DNA from: Deltaproteobacteria bacterium ADurb.Bin207
Lineage (GTDB): Bacteria; Myxococcota_A; Polyangia; Polyangiales; Polyangiaceae
Length of the DNA stretch: 52,597 nt
Reading direction: 5' to 3'
Assembly: GCA_002070115.1 (NCBI GenBank)
Contig: MWCO01000040.1
Coordinates: 1-52,597 of the forward strand
Position numbers and translations under genes: made by a program
The notes under the pieces: model-generated
The model's database searches: none
Seen by the model: the letters and a program-made list of their open reading frames with translations, nothing else
What the model was told of the DNA's origin: nothing
Part shown: piece by piece, positions 25,405 through 33,988 of the stretch
Position numbering within the stretch: the stretch's first letter is position 1
How the letters are laid out: every line of letters begins with the position of its first letter

Positions 25405-26703
25405 ATGATCCTGCGTGATCCCGTCCACGGTTTGATCGCTTTCGAGTCCGACGAGGAGCGAATCATCGAAAATCTCCTCGAAACCCGTGAAGTGCAGCGA
25501 TTGCGACGAATTCGCCAGCTTGGTTTCACTTCCCTGGCTTATCCAGGTGCCGAGCATACTCGATTCGCCCACGCCATCGGTACGGCTCACGTCATGAAAA
25601 GACTGATCCAGCGATTGCGAGACCTGCAAGGTTCCTTGCCGCCAGAACATCGAATCTGTCGTGCCCGTGCGAAAGATGCCCTCGCCGCAGCCTTGTTGCA
25701 TGATCTCGGTCACGGCCCCTTGTCCCATCTATTCGAAGATGCCCTTCCTCACTCCGATCCTCATGAAATCTGGACGGAACGCATCATCCTCGATCCCGGT
25801 TCCGAGGTTCACGCCGTATTGGCGAAACATGATCCGAATATGCCCTCGCGTGTCGCCGAACTCATCGCTGGACGTCATGAACTCCCTTACCTTGCCAGAG
25901 CCGTCAGCGGCACCTTCGATGTCGACCGTTGCGACTATTTGCTGCGAGATGCTCATGCCACCGGAGTTCGCTACGGTAATTTCGATCTCGATTGGCTCCA
26001 TCGAAGCTTACGTTTCGCCCCCTTCGATGCACATGCAGCTCCTCCCGCGCTGGCCATCGATGGAGTCAAAGGAGTCGCGGCGATTGAGTCTTTCGTCCTG
26101 GCTCGCCTGTTCATGTTCCAACAAGTGTACTTTCACAAAGCCACGAGAGCCGCGGAATGGATGGTTCGTGCGGCCCTTTCTCTCGCCGTGCAGCTTCTGG
26201 CAAAAGGGGTGGACTTGCCTTCCACTCCACCGGCCTTTCGGTCCGCCGCCGAAGGCCGTTGCCTTTCGATCGACGAATACTTGGAACTCGACGATGGTGT
26301 GCTGACAGCAACGTTGCACGCTTGGGAAAGCTGTGATGACCCGAGCCTTGCGGACTTATGCCAGCGTCTTCGTTCACGACGCCTTTTCAAGACCATCGAG
26401 TTTGTGGGAGAAGAGAGCAAAAACCCCGCGTTGCAGCAGCATTTATTGCTTCAGGCAAAACGAGCCACCGAGCGCGCGGGATTGGATCCCGCCGTGTATT
26501 GCGGCCTCGATGTGGCTTCCGATGTCCCGTTCAATGACGCTAGCGACAATCTCGTTGTTGTCTTTTCCAAAGGTACTTCACGTCGCCCTGCCGAGGTCTC
26601 CTTTTTGCTGAGCCGCCTGGATGGAGAGGAAATGCGAAGAGAACGTTTGATCGTGGCTCCCGAGGTACGCGAACAAGTTCTTCGAATGGCGAATCTCGAC
26701 TGA
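25405..26703 (+). CDS. HD-domain phosphohydrolase (SAMHD1/YwfO-like)
   Basis: 432 residues. The N-terminus 'DPVHGLIAFESDEERIIENL' and 'VQRLRRIRQLGFTSLAYPGA' are signatures of the SAMHD1/YwfO branch of HD phosphohydrolases, known to hydrolyse dNTPs or related nucleotides. Metal ligands: H56 ('EHTRFAHAIGTAHV'), H99-D100 ('ALLHDLGHGPLSHLFED') and the later Asp in 'FDVDRCDYLLRDAHATGV'. Length is within the family's range (about 430-480). It is the first gene of a tight three-gene operon; its TGA overlaps the ATG of the next gene by 1 base. Confidence 0.92.
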   Translation: MILRDPVHGLIAFESDEERIIENLLETREVQRLRRIRQLGFTSLAYPGAEHTRFAHAIGTAHVMKRLIQRLRDLQGSLPPEHRICRARAKDALAAALLHDLGHGPLSHLFEDALPHSDPHEIWTERIILDPGSEVHAVLAKHDPNMPSRVAELIAGRHELPYLARAVSGTFDVDRCDYLLRDAHATGVRYGNFDLDWLHRSLRFAPFDAHAAPPALAIDGVKGVAAIESFVLARLFMFQQVYFHKATRAAEWMVRAALSLAVQLLAKGVDLPSTPPAFRSAAEGRCLSIDEYLELDDGVLTATLHAWESCDDPSLADLCQRLRSRRLFKTIEFVGEESKNPALQQHLLLQAKRATERAGLDPAVYCGLDVASDVPFNDASDNLVVVFSKGTSRRPAEVSFLLSRLDGEEMRRERLIVAPEVREQVLRMANLD

Positions 26704-27302
26704 TGAATCGACTCCACGCTCTATGTTGTTTTTCGGTTTGCTTTTCCGCGAGCACGGGCTGCTTCGCCGATGGCGCCTGGGGACGGCTCAAAGGTGACCT
26801 CGCCATCCAAGGCGATCTTGGAATGGTTTACGATGGTTCCCACCCGGGAGTCATGGGAGCCGTTGCGATTCGTTATCTCCAATCCGCCGGTGCGTACGCC
26901 ACATGGATGATGCCAGTGAGCAAAGATGCCGACTTCGAACGAATTGGCTCCGTCGGCGTGGAACTACGCCCTCTATTTCTCCCGCGCCTGTTGAAAGATT
27001 GGCAAGGCACCAGCCCCCGACTCAACCTGTGGATCGATAGCTTCTCCATTCGAATGGGAACCGCCTTCGCCCATCAAGGACCCTATGCCCAAGGTCCAGG
27101 TTTCGAAACCGGTGTCGGGATGGGAATTCCTATTCTTCCGCAAGCGCAAGGCCCGTGGATCGGCTTGTCGGGACTGTGGCGCTGGTCCCAAGACGCCATG
27201 CATACCCGGCAAAATAGCGACTTTGTATGCACCATGACCTTGGGTTGGCAAACGATCCTCTATTCCGGTTTGGTCGATTGGAAAGACACTAGAACCCCAT
27301 GA
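26703..27302 (+). CDS. Secreted, possibly beta-barrel protein
   Basis: 199 residues with an N-terminal signal ('CCFSVCFSASTGCFADG'). The mature protein consists of alternating short strands rich in Gly, aromatic and polar residues: 'GDLAIQGDLGMVYDGSHPGV', 'GAVAIRYLQSAGAYATWMMP', 'IGSVGVELRPLFLPR', 'LWIDSFSIRMGTAFAHQ', 'GFETGVGMGIPIL', 'WIGLSGLWRWS' and 'FVCTMTLGWQTILY'. This is typical of a small (8-strand?) outer-membrane barrel. No family recognised. It overlaps both neighbours (TGATG at the start, ATGA at the end), so it is translationally coupled to two cytoplasmic enzymes, an odd pairing. Confidence 0.78.
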   Translation: MNRLHALCCFSVCFSASTGCFADGAWGRLKGDLAIQGDLGMVYDGSHPGVMGAVAIRYLQSAGAYATWMMPVSKDADFERIGSVGVELRPLFLPRLLKDWQGTSPRLNLWIDSFSIRMGTAFAHQGPYAQGPGFETGVGMGIPILPQAQGPWIGLSGLWRWSQDAMHTRQNSDFVCTMTLGWQTILYSGLVDWKDTRTP

Positions 27303-28516
27303 ACTCGATTCGATCCTCTCTCGAAATCGCGTGGCATGAGGCGTTGCACGATCTCGATCCTGCGCATCTCGTTGCCCAACACCTGAAGACCCTCGATCTC
27401 GGCTCGGTACTCGTCATCGCCGTGGGAAAAGCAGCACCAGCCATGGCGCAAGGAGCCCTGCAAATACTCGACCCCAAAACGAATTACCTCGTCATCACCA
27501 CCGATGGCACCGATACCTCCCGTCTGCCCAACCAAGAACAAATCCTTTTCGCAGCGCACCCCATTCCCGATCCTCGTTCGATGCACGCCGCCACAAGCGC
27601 ACTCCAGCTCGCACAACAATCGCAGAAAGACTCCCTGTTGCTGCTCGTCTCCGGCGGAGCTTCCGCCCTGTTGTGCGCGCCAAATCACATCTCCTTGGAA
27701 ATGAAACGTCGCGTGACGGGTGGACTGATGCGAAGCGGCGCGAATATCCAAGAACTCAATACCGTGCGAAGACATCTGAGCACCGTAAAAGGCGGCGGTC
27801 TCGCTCGAGCGTTCCCAAGACGAGTCCATAATGTCATCCTCAGTGATGTCATCGGGGGATTGCCTCATGATATCGGTTCCGGTCCTGGTGTTGCGGACCC
27901 CACGACCTTGCGCGATGCCCACGCAATCGCCGAAAAATACCTCGAACCCTCGCTGCAAGAGCCATGTAAACAGGCTTTTCGAGAAACTCTCGAGCCCTCC
28001 GATGACGTGCTCGATCGAGTCACCGCCGAAATCGTTGCGGCACCCAAGGACCTCGCCAATGGCTTCGTAGCCAAACTTCGACAACAAGGATGGGATGCGC
28101 ACGGGCATCCTTCGCAATCTCTGAGCGCGGAGCAATTGGCCGGATGGCTGGTGAACACTGCATATACCCTTTCCCCCGGACAAGGATCGGTGATGGCTTG
28201 CGAGCCAACCTTGTCGGTTCCCCAAAATGCAGGACGGGGCGGACGCGCCGGATGGGTCGCTCTTCGAACGCTTCAATCACTACCCGATGATGTGATCGTA
28301 TGGGCCGCCGCTTCCGACGGCGTCGATGGCAACAGCGATCACGCCGGTGCCTGCGTCGGCGGAGCTGATAAGACGCGCATCGATACAACCTGGGTCGACC
28401 TATGCCTGGAACGTCGTGATGATGCTACGGCTCATCAACGCCTCGGTACCGCCCTCGAGGGAAAGCCCACGGGTGCGAATTACACCGATATTTATGGGGT
28501 TTTTCGTCTACGGTGA
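27299..28516 (+). CDS. Glycerate 2-kinase (DUF4147/MOFRL family)
   Basis: 405 residues. Phosphorylates D-glycerate to 2-phosphoglycerate. Family signatures: 'VLVIAVGKAAPAMAQGAL' near 40, 'LLLLVSGGASALLCAP' near 120, 'NTVRRHLSTVKGGGLARA' near 155, 'VIGGLPHDIGSGPGVADPTT' near 180, and the MOFRL part 'AAASDGVDGNSDHAGACVGG' near 340 ending 'PTGANYTDIYGVF'. Somewhat shorter than typical members (~420-450). Third gene of the HD-phosphohydrolase operon (ATGA overlap), and it overlaps the convergent 338-residue gene by 9 bases. It would feed glycolysis below 3-phosphoglycerate. Confidence 0.92.
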   Translation: MNSIRSSLEIAWHEALHDLDPAHLVAQHLKTLDLGSVLVIAVGKAAPAMAQGALQILDPKTNYLVITTDGTDTSRLPNQEQILFAAHPIPDPRSMHAATSALQLAQQSQKDSLLLLVSGGASALLCAPNHISLEMKRRVTGGLMRSGANIQELNTVRRHLSTVKGGGLARAFPRRVHNVILSDVIGGLPHDIGSGPGVADPTTLRDAHAIAEKYLEPSLQEPCKQAFRETLEPSDDVLDRVTAEIVAAPKDLANGFVAKLRQQGWDAHGHPSQSLSAEQLAGWLVNTAYTLSPGQGSVMACEPTLSVPQNAGRGGRAGWVALRTLQSLPDDVIVWAAASDGVDGNSDHAGACVGGADKTRIDTTWVDLCLERRDDATAHQRLGTALEGKPTGANYTDIYGVFRLR

Positions 28517-29524
28517 CGGTGCGCCCGCGGACTCGTCGCCGAGAAGCCTGCGAACTTCGACCGCAATCGCACAGTTGTTCGATTGACGCTGAACCGCGAT
28601 CCGCGTGGTTGCCGAATCGGTAGTGATACCAACTTTGGAAACGATTTCCGTGCGGACTCGAAATAGAAGTTTTTTCGAAACCAGATCCCAAGCAAAAACT
28701 CTCACCGGATGCGGCACCGCTTGCAAAGACTCCGAATACGTCCCCGCGTCCGGAACCTCCGTAGCGGCCAAATCCGTGTTTTCGTCGAGGACGAGCAAAA
28801 AGTATTGAGCCCGAACGAGCAAGTCGATGGCGAGAGGAATGTCTTCCTGAACCGCGCTATCGAAGTCCCGTTCGAGCAAACGTAAGCGCATGTCATTGCT
28901 CGCTTCGCGGACGTCGTTGACCCAGGAATCGGATAGCACGCGCGCGGCGCGGTAAGCGACACGAAGGTTATAGGGTTGAGCAGGTTCCGAGCAGTGGAAA
29001 ACTTCGTTGCAGTGCTGTCCTGGTGGACATTCCTGGTTTTTTTTGCACGCAGGGCCTTTGAAAGGATCAGGGTTGGGAAAGGTCGTAAAACAAGAGGTAA
29101 ACCCATCGCGTAACGATTCGAGAGCCGCGCGACGCAACGACTCTTGTTGCTTGGCGTCGTCGATATAAAGTCGCAAATAGGTTCCGGGTTTCGACCGGAA
29201 AGGGGAGGATTTGGCTTCCGCTGAGATGGAGTCACCGGCATACGGTCCGGCCGCTTCCATGATCCAAACTTCCAATTGATCGCGCACGGGGTTGTAACGA
29301 GGACCCAACTCGGCGTCGACGGCGCGTTGGCGAGACAAAAGACGATTGCGCCAAGATTCGAGTTCGTTTTGATCGATTTTCCAATAGATGATCGCCCATC
29401 CAGCGAGGATGACGAACATCCACAGAAAAAATCGGGGAGGGATGCGAGGGAATTCAGCTCTGCGCTTTCGGCCTTCTTGGATGGCCGAGAGCCCTCGGGA
29501 CGTAGGCTCCTCAGAGGTTTTCAT
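28508..29524 (-). CDS. Single-pass membrane protein of the TolQ/TolR-type operon, Cys-rich insert
   Basis: 338 residues. A basic cytoplasmic head of ~30 residues is followed by one membrane span ('FFLWMFVILAGWAIIYW', ~32-48), so most of the protein should be periplasmic. A Cys cluster in the middle ('GPACKKNQECPPGQHCNEVF' plus a following Cys, and an earlier Cys) matches the C-x5-C-x2-G-x2-C-x5-C modules common in myxobacterial exported proteins and suggests disulfides. The C-terminal third is an alpha/beta domain without a recognised family. It is the last gene of the minus-strand TolQ-TolR-TolR operon (24 bases after the TolR-type gene), so probably a periplasmic partner of that motor. Confidence 0.82.
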   Translation of the reverse strand: MKTSEEPTSRGLSAIQEGRKRRAEFPRIPPRFFLWMFVILAGWAIIYWKIDQNELESWRNRLLSRQRAVDAELGPRYNPVRDQLEVWIMEAAGPYAGDSISAEAKSSPFRSKPGTYLRLYIDDAKQQESLRRAALESLRDGFTSCFTTFPNPDPFKGPACKKNQECPPGQHCNEVFHCSEPAQPYNLRVAYRAARVLSDSWVNDVREASNDMRLRLLERDFDSAVQEDIPLAIDLLVRAQYFLLVLDENTDLAATEVPDAGTYSESLQAVPHPVRVFAWDLVSKKLLFRVRTEIVSKVGITTDSATTRIAVQRQSNNCAIAVEVRRLLGDESAGAPSP

Positions 29525-29548
29525 GCGCGAGATGAACGGAGAGCGGGG

Positions 29549-30133
29549 TCAGTGCTCGCCGCCTTTTTTGGTCTTCGGCAATTGTCCGACCATGAAAGAG
29601 ACGTTGGGATAACCAGCGAACGCCGCGGTTTGGAAGACGGACTTGACGACGAGAGCGGAGACGCGGTGATCGACTTGCATGACGACAACACCAGGACTCT
29701 CCGCTTTCGGATTGAGTTGCTTCCACAATTCCCTTTTGTTTTTCAGGATGTTGTGAAGATCGTCGATCTTTTGCAGACGACCGGAATCCTCGATCGGGCG
29801 TGTGGAACCAGCGGGTGAACCATCCACGAGAATATTGGTGCCGGTGATGGCGACGACGGGAGCATCGATCATGTCGAGGGTGTTTTCGGCGCTGGGCAGT
29901 TTGGTGTTTTTATCCACCGGGATTTCGCCGCTAGCGGAGAAAGACATGAGGAGGAAGAGAACCACGACGACAAAAAAGTCGATCAGTGGAATCAATGCGA
30001 GGCTGGTGTTGACAGAGCGTGCTCCACCCCCGGAGACCTTGTTTTGCACGAACCTGAGCGGGACCTTGTGCATGAGCCGGCGTCCCGGCTTCTGAATCAT
30101 TGAGTGTTCGAATTTGCGTTTTCCTCTAGCCAT
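29549..30133 (-). CDS. ExbD/TolR-type protein (minus-strand operon, second copy)
   Basis: 194 residues. Basic N-terminus, then one membrane helix with the proton-carrying Asp: 'SLALIPLIDFFVVVVLFLLM', D52. This is followed by a periplasmic ExbD/TolR domain ('DAPVVAITGTNILVDGSPAG', 'PGVVVMQVDHRVSALVVKSV', 'GYPNVSFMVGQLPKT'). In ExbBD/TolQR/AglRQS complexes this Asp couples proton flow to rotation. Starts 13 bases after the preceding TolR-type gene. It has no MotB-type peptidoglycan-binding domain. Confidence 0.92.
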   Translation of the reverse strand: MARGKRKFEHSMIQKPGRRLMHKVPLRFVQNKVSGGGARSVNTSLALIPLIDFFVVVVLFLLMSFSASGEIPVDKNTKLPSAENTLDMIDAPVVAITGTNILVDGSPAGSTRPIEDSGRLQKIDDLHNILKNKRELWKQLNPKAESPGVVVMQVDHRVSALVVKSVFQTAAFAGYPNVSFMVGQLPKTKKGGEH

Positions 30134-30146
30134 GGGTCCCTCCCTT

Positions 30147-30710
30147 TCAACGTGCCGAGAAAGTCACTTGGAATGCGTTGATTTCCGCGCCTTTGTAGGT
30201 ACGTTTCAGGGTGTAGATCGCGTCGATGACAGCGATGATGTCAGAGAAGGGGGCCCGGTTGTCGACAGAAATGATGGCCTGATCGACCTTGCGATCGTTG
30301 TCGTTCTGATGACTCCCGTACTCTTTCCACTGTTTGGCAATTTCCGTGGCGAGGTCCGGGTACCGCATGACCGTTTCCGTTCCCAATGTGATGGGCTGAC
30401 CTTTTCGAGGCACCTCGGACGTGGCATGGACGGTAGCGCCCGATTTCCAGATGAGAACGAAACGATCGTCTTGTTTCATCTCCACCGTGAGCATTTTTTC
30501 AGGCTCGACTTTTTCGACTTCTTCGTCGGTCCTGGGCGGGCCAGGGACTTGGGCGTTGGCCTCGATCCGCGCCATTTGCGACCAGACGGCGGTCATGATC
30601 AGAAATAGGACGCAGACAACGAACAAGTCGATCATGGGAATCAAGTTGAGTTCCGAATCGACCGAACGCCTTCCGCTTTTGCCGCCACTGTCGACGCTTA
30701 CACCACCCAT
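30147..30710 (-). CDS. ExbD/TolR-type protein (minus-strand operon, first copy)
   Basis: 187 residues. The membrane helix with conserved Asp is 'SELNLIPMIDLFVVCVLFLI', D28. The periplasmic domain includes 'KMLTVEMKQDDRFVLIWKSG', 'DQAIISVDNRAPFSDIIAVI' and a final 'INAFQVTFSAR'. It sits 45 bases after the TolQ-type gene. Together with the second TolR-type gene it forms the one-TolQ/two-TolR set known from the myxobacterial gliding motor (AglR with AglQ and AglS). Confidence 0.92.
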   Translation of the reverse strand: MGGVSVDSGGKSGRRSVDSELNLIPMIDLFVVCVLFLIMTAVWSQMARIEANAQVPGPPRTDEEVEKVEPEKMLTVEMKQDDRFVLIWKSGATVHATSEVPRKGQPITLGTETVMRYPDLATEIAKQWKEYGSHQNDNDRKVDQAIISVDNRAPFSDIIAVIDAIYTLKRTYKGAEINAFQVTFSAR

Positions 30711-30755
30711 GGTCTCCTCCTGCTTGCTAGCCGTACATCGAACGTCGGAAGTCGA

Positions 30756-31415
30756 CTACGCTTGCGGAACTCCCTGGAGATTGACTTTCTGCCGGTTGGC
30801 GATCACCAAGTTGAGAACCTGGACCGTCGCCTCGTTGATGTCGTCCTCGAGCTGCTGCGTCTTGCCGTTCAACAAGGCAAAGCCAATGAGCGAGATAAGA
30901 GCAACCATCAGACCGAACGCCGTGCAGTTCATGGCCTCTGAAATGCCTTCCGCAAGGATTCTCGCCTTTTGGCTAGGATCGACCGACTCCCCACCGACGG
31001 CACCGAACGCCTTGATGAGACCCGTGATGGTTCCCAACAGACCAGACAACATGGCGAGGTTTGCAAGAAGAGCAAGGTAACCCGTGCGGGTCGTGATGCG
31101 GGGAAGCTCGCGAAGGGCTGCTTCGTCCATCGCCGCCTGAACTTCTTCGTCAGGTCGATTTACCTTGACGAGACCCGCCTGGACGATCCTAGCCATCGGC
31201 GCATTCGCGGCCGAGCACATTTTGATCGCTTTGGCTATGTCACCCGCCAAGATGCACTTCTGCATCGATGCCAAAAACATGTTCTTGTTGATCGAAGACT
31301 GGGAATACAGAACGATCGCACGCTCCACGATGATCCCGATCGCAACGATCGACCAGAACGTGATCGGATACATTCCCCAGCCGCCGTCTTGATAGCTCTT
31401 CCAAAGACCACTCAT
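30756..31415 (-). CDS. MotA/TolQ/ExbB proton-channel protein (minus-strand operon)
   Basis: 219 residues. Family layout: first membrane helix 'GMYPITFWSIVAIGIIVERA', cytoplasmic loop with 'AIKMCSAANAPMARIVQAGL', then helices two and three 'LANLAMLSGLLGTITGLIKA' and 'EAMNCTAFGLMVALISLIGF'. The LLGTITGLI and EAMxxTAFGL motifs line the ion path in this family. First gene of the operon; it forms the pentameric stator with the two downstream TolR-type proteins. Divergent from a second, different TolQ-type gene at 31977. Confidence 0.94.
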   Translation of the reverse strand: MSGLWKSYQDGGWGMYPITFWSIVAIGIIVERAIVLYSQSSINKNMFLASMQKCILAGDIAKAIKMCSAANAPMARIVQAGLVKVNRPDEEVQAAMDEAALRELPRITTRTGYLALLANLAMLSGLLGTITGLIKAFGAVGGESVDPSQKARILAEGISEAMNCTAFGLMVALISLIGFALLNGKTQQLEDDINEATVQVLNLVIANRQKVNLQGVPQA

Positions 31416-31976
31416 CTGACCTTCCTCCTCGGGTGCCTCTTTCTGTGCACTCTATGCATGTTTGCCTCGCCATGATGATCGAGGGCAAACCACTCGAACT
31501 CATATTGTCAAATCCGACCGCTTAAAAGCATCACGCCATCGTGCGCGCGTAACTCACCTCGTTGTTGTTGGAGTTCCAACTTCCGTGAAACATTGAATCG
31601 CAAGATAGAACAACGAACGCAAAGTGAGCCGTTTCGAAAAACTCGGGAGATATTGCAAGGACCGTGAGCAAGTCGTCAAGAGTAATGTCGTGTTTTGTTG
31701 GTTCTTCGCGTGAGAATAAAAAGTTACACAAAAAACCTGTCCACATGCCCGGCTTCCACCCGACCACCACGGTTCACCCCCCCCTATACAAGGTGTTTGA
31801 CGCCCCGTCCAAACCTTCGTGCATTCCCCCGCACCTCACGCTTGCGTTGTCCAACTCCACCCGTCTATAGTCTCCCCTCATCGGTGGAGGCATCTCATCG
31901 GTTTGCCCCTCGCACATCACGCGCCCCGTGGCGAGATGATGCTTTCGCACGATGACCTAGAAAGGAGCCTTGAGGA
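31416..31976. promoter_or_regulatory. Divergent control region between two TolQR-type operons
   Basis: 560 bases between divergent operons, with a more AT-rich middle. A candidate sigma-70-like promoter for the rightward operon is TTGCGT (31842-31847), 18-base spacer, TATAGT (31866-31871). A small inverted repeat GTTGGA-GT-TCCAAC at 31567-31580 could be an operator. A 79-codon minus-strand frame (31531-31770, GTG start) has plausible composition ('DITLDDLLTVLAISPEFFET') but no good ribosome binding site; I do not call it a gene. Confidence 0.45.
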
Positions 31977-32672
31977 ATGCGTCTTGTGCTGATGTTGGCA
32001 GCCTTGCAGGAAGCCTCGGCAGGTGGCGGAGAAATCGGTTTCATGGAGGCCTATAAAAAGTCTCCCTGGTTCCTCACCATGAATATGGTGGTGTCCGTCG
32101 TTGTCATCTCTATCATTGCGGAGCGCTTTCTGTATCAACTCACCAAGTATCGCGTGAACTCGAAAGAGTTTTTCTCGCAAGTCAAAAAATTGGTGACCGG
32201 TAACAATATCGATCGCGCCATCAAATTGTGTGAGGCCAGCGATTACCCAATCCTCCAACTCGTCAAGGCAGGGCTCACCCACGCCAACAAAACCCCAGAC
32301 GAAATCGATGCCGCTTTGAGTGAGCGTTTCTCCGAACTCAAACCCGCCATCGAACGTCGCATCGGCTCTCTATGGTCTCTCGCCAACATCGCCACCCTCA
32401 TCGGCCTGCTCGGCACCGTGACCGGTCTGATTGCCACGTTCGCCGCCGTCTCCGCACAAGGCCTCAGCCAAGCCGAAAAACAGCGCTTGCTGTCGCTCGG
32501 TATCGCGGAAGCCATGTGGAATACCGCATTCGGCCTCGGTATCGCCGTGGCCTGCATGATCGCTCACCTTATCCTTAGTCAACGCGCGAAAAAACTCGCG
32601 CACGAATTGGAAGCGACGATGGAGAAGGTTTTCAACCTCTTGGCCATTACTAACAAGCCCACCGGTTACTAA
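31977..32672 (+). CDS. MotA/TolQ/ExbB proton-channel protein (plus-strand operon)
   Basis: 231 residues; ATG at 31977 with AAGGAG nearby. Membrane helix one 'FLTMNMVVSVVVISIIAERF', cytoplasmic part 'DRAIKLCEASDYPILQLVKA', then 'LWSLANIATLIGLLGTVTGL' and 'IAEAMWNTAFGLGIAVACMI'. It carries the same channel motifs as the divergent copy but is clearly diverged from it, so the pair is an old duplication or of separate origin. First gene of the operon that ends with the pyrophosphatase-like gene. Confidence 0.94.
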   Translation: MRLVLMLAALQEASAGGGEIGFMEAYKKSPWFLTMNMVVSVVVISIIAERFLYQLTKYRVNSKEFFSQVKKLVTGNNIDRAIKLCEASDYPILQLVKAGLTHANKTPDEIDAALSERFSELKPAIERRIGSLWSLANIATLIGLLGTVTGLIATFAAVSAQGLSQAEKQRLLSLGIAEAMWNTAFGLGIAVACMIAHLILSQRAKKLAHELEATMEKVFNLLAITNKPTGY

Positions 32673-32693
32673 CGGCTTCACGGAGTTCTGCCG

Positions 32694-33272
32694 ATGGCCA
32701 AGTCATCGCTCTCAGCCTCGCAGCGTTCCAAAATTCGGCGCCTCGCTACGCCCAAAGAGCAAAGCCCGGAAGACGAAGGCGGAGAACTCAACATCATTCC
32801 CTTCCTCGACATCATCGTCAATATCCTCATCTTCGTGCTCGCCACCGTCGCCATCACGTTCACCGCGACCATCGAAACCACACCACCTTCCAGTGGTGGA
32901 AAAGGACCGCGGATCATCTCCGAATCCAAATCCCTCAACCTGACGGTGCTCATTACAAATGACGGCATCTCCTTCAAAGCCGCCGGCGGTTCTGTCGCTC
33001 CTGGCTGCGAAGGCATCGGTCCAGGAATCACCATCCCCGCTATCGGCGCAGACCCCGACGGCCAGCCCGTGCTCGATTACGATGCCGTGACCCGCTGCGC
33101 AAAACGCCTGAAAGATCAGTCTCCGGACTTCAAAGACGAAACCCAGATCCGGATCACTGCGAGCAACAACATCAGTTATCGAAAACTCATTGGGACCATC
33201 GACGCCGTCCGCGGTTCGGAACCCAATAAAACTGACCTCTTTCCGGACGTGCTTTTCGCCGTCCCACGCTGA
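32694..33272 (+). CDS. ExbD/TolR-type protein (plus-strand operon, first copy)
   Basis: 192 residues. Membrane helix 'ELNIIPFLDIIVNILIFVLA', with coupling Asp D39. The periplasmic part is larger than usual, with 'NLTVLITNDGISFKAAGGSV' and a Cys-containing insert ('APGCEG', 'VTRCAKRL', probably a disulfide), ending in 'YRKLIGTIDAVRGSEPNKTD'. Follows the TolQ-type gene by 21 bases; 15 bases before the next TolR-type gene. Confidence 0.92.
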   Translation: MAKSSLSASQRSKIRRLATPKEQSPEDEGGELNIIPFLDIIVNILIFVLATVAITFTATIETTPPSSGGKGPRIISESKSLNLTVLITNDGISFKAAGGSVAPGCEGIGPGITIPAIGADPDGQPVLDYDAVTRCAKRLKDQSPDFKDETQIRITASNNISYRKLIGTIDAVRGSEPNKTDLFPDVLFAVPR

Positions 33273-33287
33273 TTGGAGCTGCCAAGG

Positions 33288-33902
33288 ATGACACCCCCCG
33301 CAGCCGCACAGCCCTCCGTAGGCGGTTCCGTCGCCCAGTACAAAGCTGAGCTTCGGAAAGCCAAACGACGCAACGAGCGCGACCACGAGATCGACTTCCT
33401 CAACATCACCGCGATGTTGGATATGATGACAATCATACTCGTGTTCCTGCTCAAAAATATGGCAAGTTCGAGCGCCTCCATCCCTCAGTCCAAAGACCTC
33501 ACCTTGCCAGCCGCCTTCCTGCAAACCGAGCCCCACGAGGAAGGTGTCGCGGTCATCGTCACCAAATCACAAATCCTTGTCGGTGATAATCCTCAACCTG
33601 TCGTCCAACACTGGTCCCGCGAATCCGTCGCCCAATCGGGCCTCGATGCCATCTACAAAAAAAGCGGTATCAATGATCTGCACATCGTGCCTCTCGCTGA
33701 ATCGCTTCTGCACGTTCGAGAAATCGACAATCGGATCCGCAACGAAAGAAAATCAGGATCCGGCACCTCCGAGGCCATCGTCATTGTCGACGAAACCACT
33801 CCCTATCGCTTGCTCATCGAAGTGCTTTATACTCTCGGCGCGTCGAGCTTCGGCAAGTATCACCTCATGGTATTGTCCACCAAAAAATCCGCAGACGGAT
33901 AG
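33288..33902 (+). CDS. ExbD/TolR-type protein (plus-strand operon, second copy)
   Basis: 204 residues from ATG at 33288 (GGAG 9 bases upstream); a TTG at 33273 is the longer alternative. A basic cytoplasmic head ('YKAELRKAKRRNERDHEIDF') leads to the membrane helix 'ITAMLDMMTIILVFLLKNM' with Asp D45. Periplasmic domain: 'VAVIVTKSQILVGDNPQPVV', 'AIVIVDETTPYRLLIEVLYT' and 'GKYHLMVLSTK'. Third gene of the operon, 86 bases before the pyrophosphatase-like gene. Confidence 0.92.
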   Translation: MTPPAAAQPSVGGSVAQYKAELRKAKRRNERDHEIDFLNITAMLDMMTIILVFLLKNMASSSASIPQSKDLTLPAAFLQTEPHEEGVAVIVTKSQILVGDNPQPVVQHWSRESVAQSGLDAIYKKSGINDLHIVPLAESLLHVREIDNRIRNERKSGSGTSEAIVIVDETTPYRLLIEVLYTLGASSFGKYHLMVLSTKKSADG

Positions 33903-33988
33903 CCGGTTGATTTTTCCGCCACTCGCATGGTACGGCCCGCGCTGAACCCCGTGCCTCTGTTTGCTCGCTTACTCATCTTCGTCTCATC

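Noticed and set aside
31531..31770. 79-codon minus-strand frame between the divergent operons
   Set aside because: Composition is plausible, but it starts with GTG, has no ribosome binding site and lies in the AT-richer control region; kept only as a note.
29549..33902. Flagellar MotA/MotB stator genes
   Set aside because: The small proteins lack the OmpA-like peptidoglycan-binding domain of MotB and follow the ExbD/TolR pattern.
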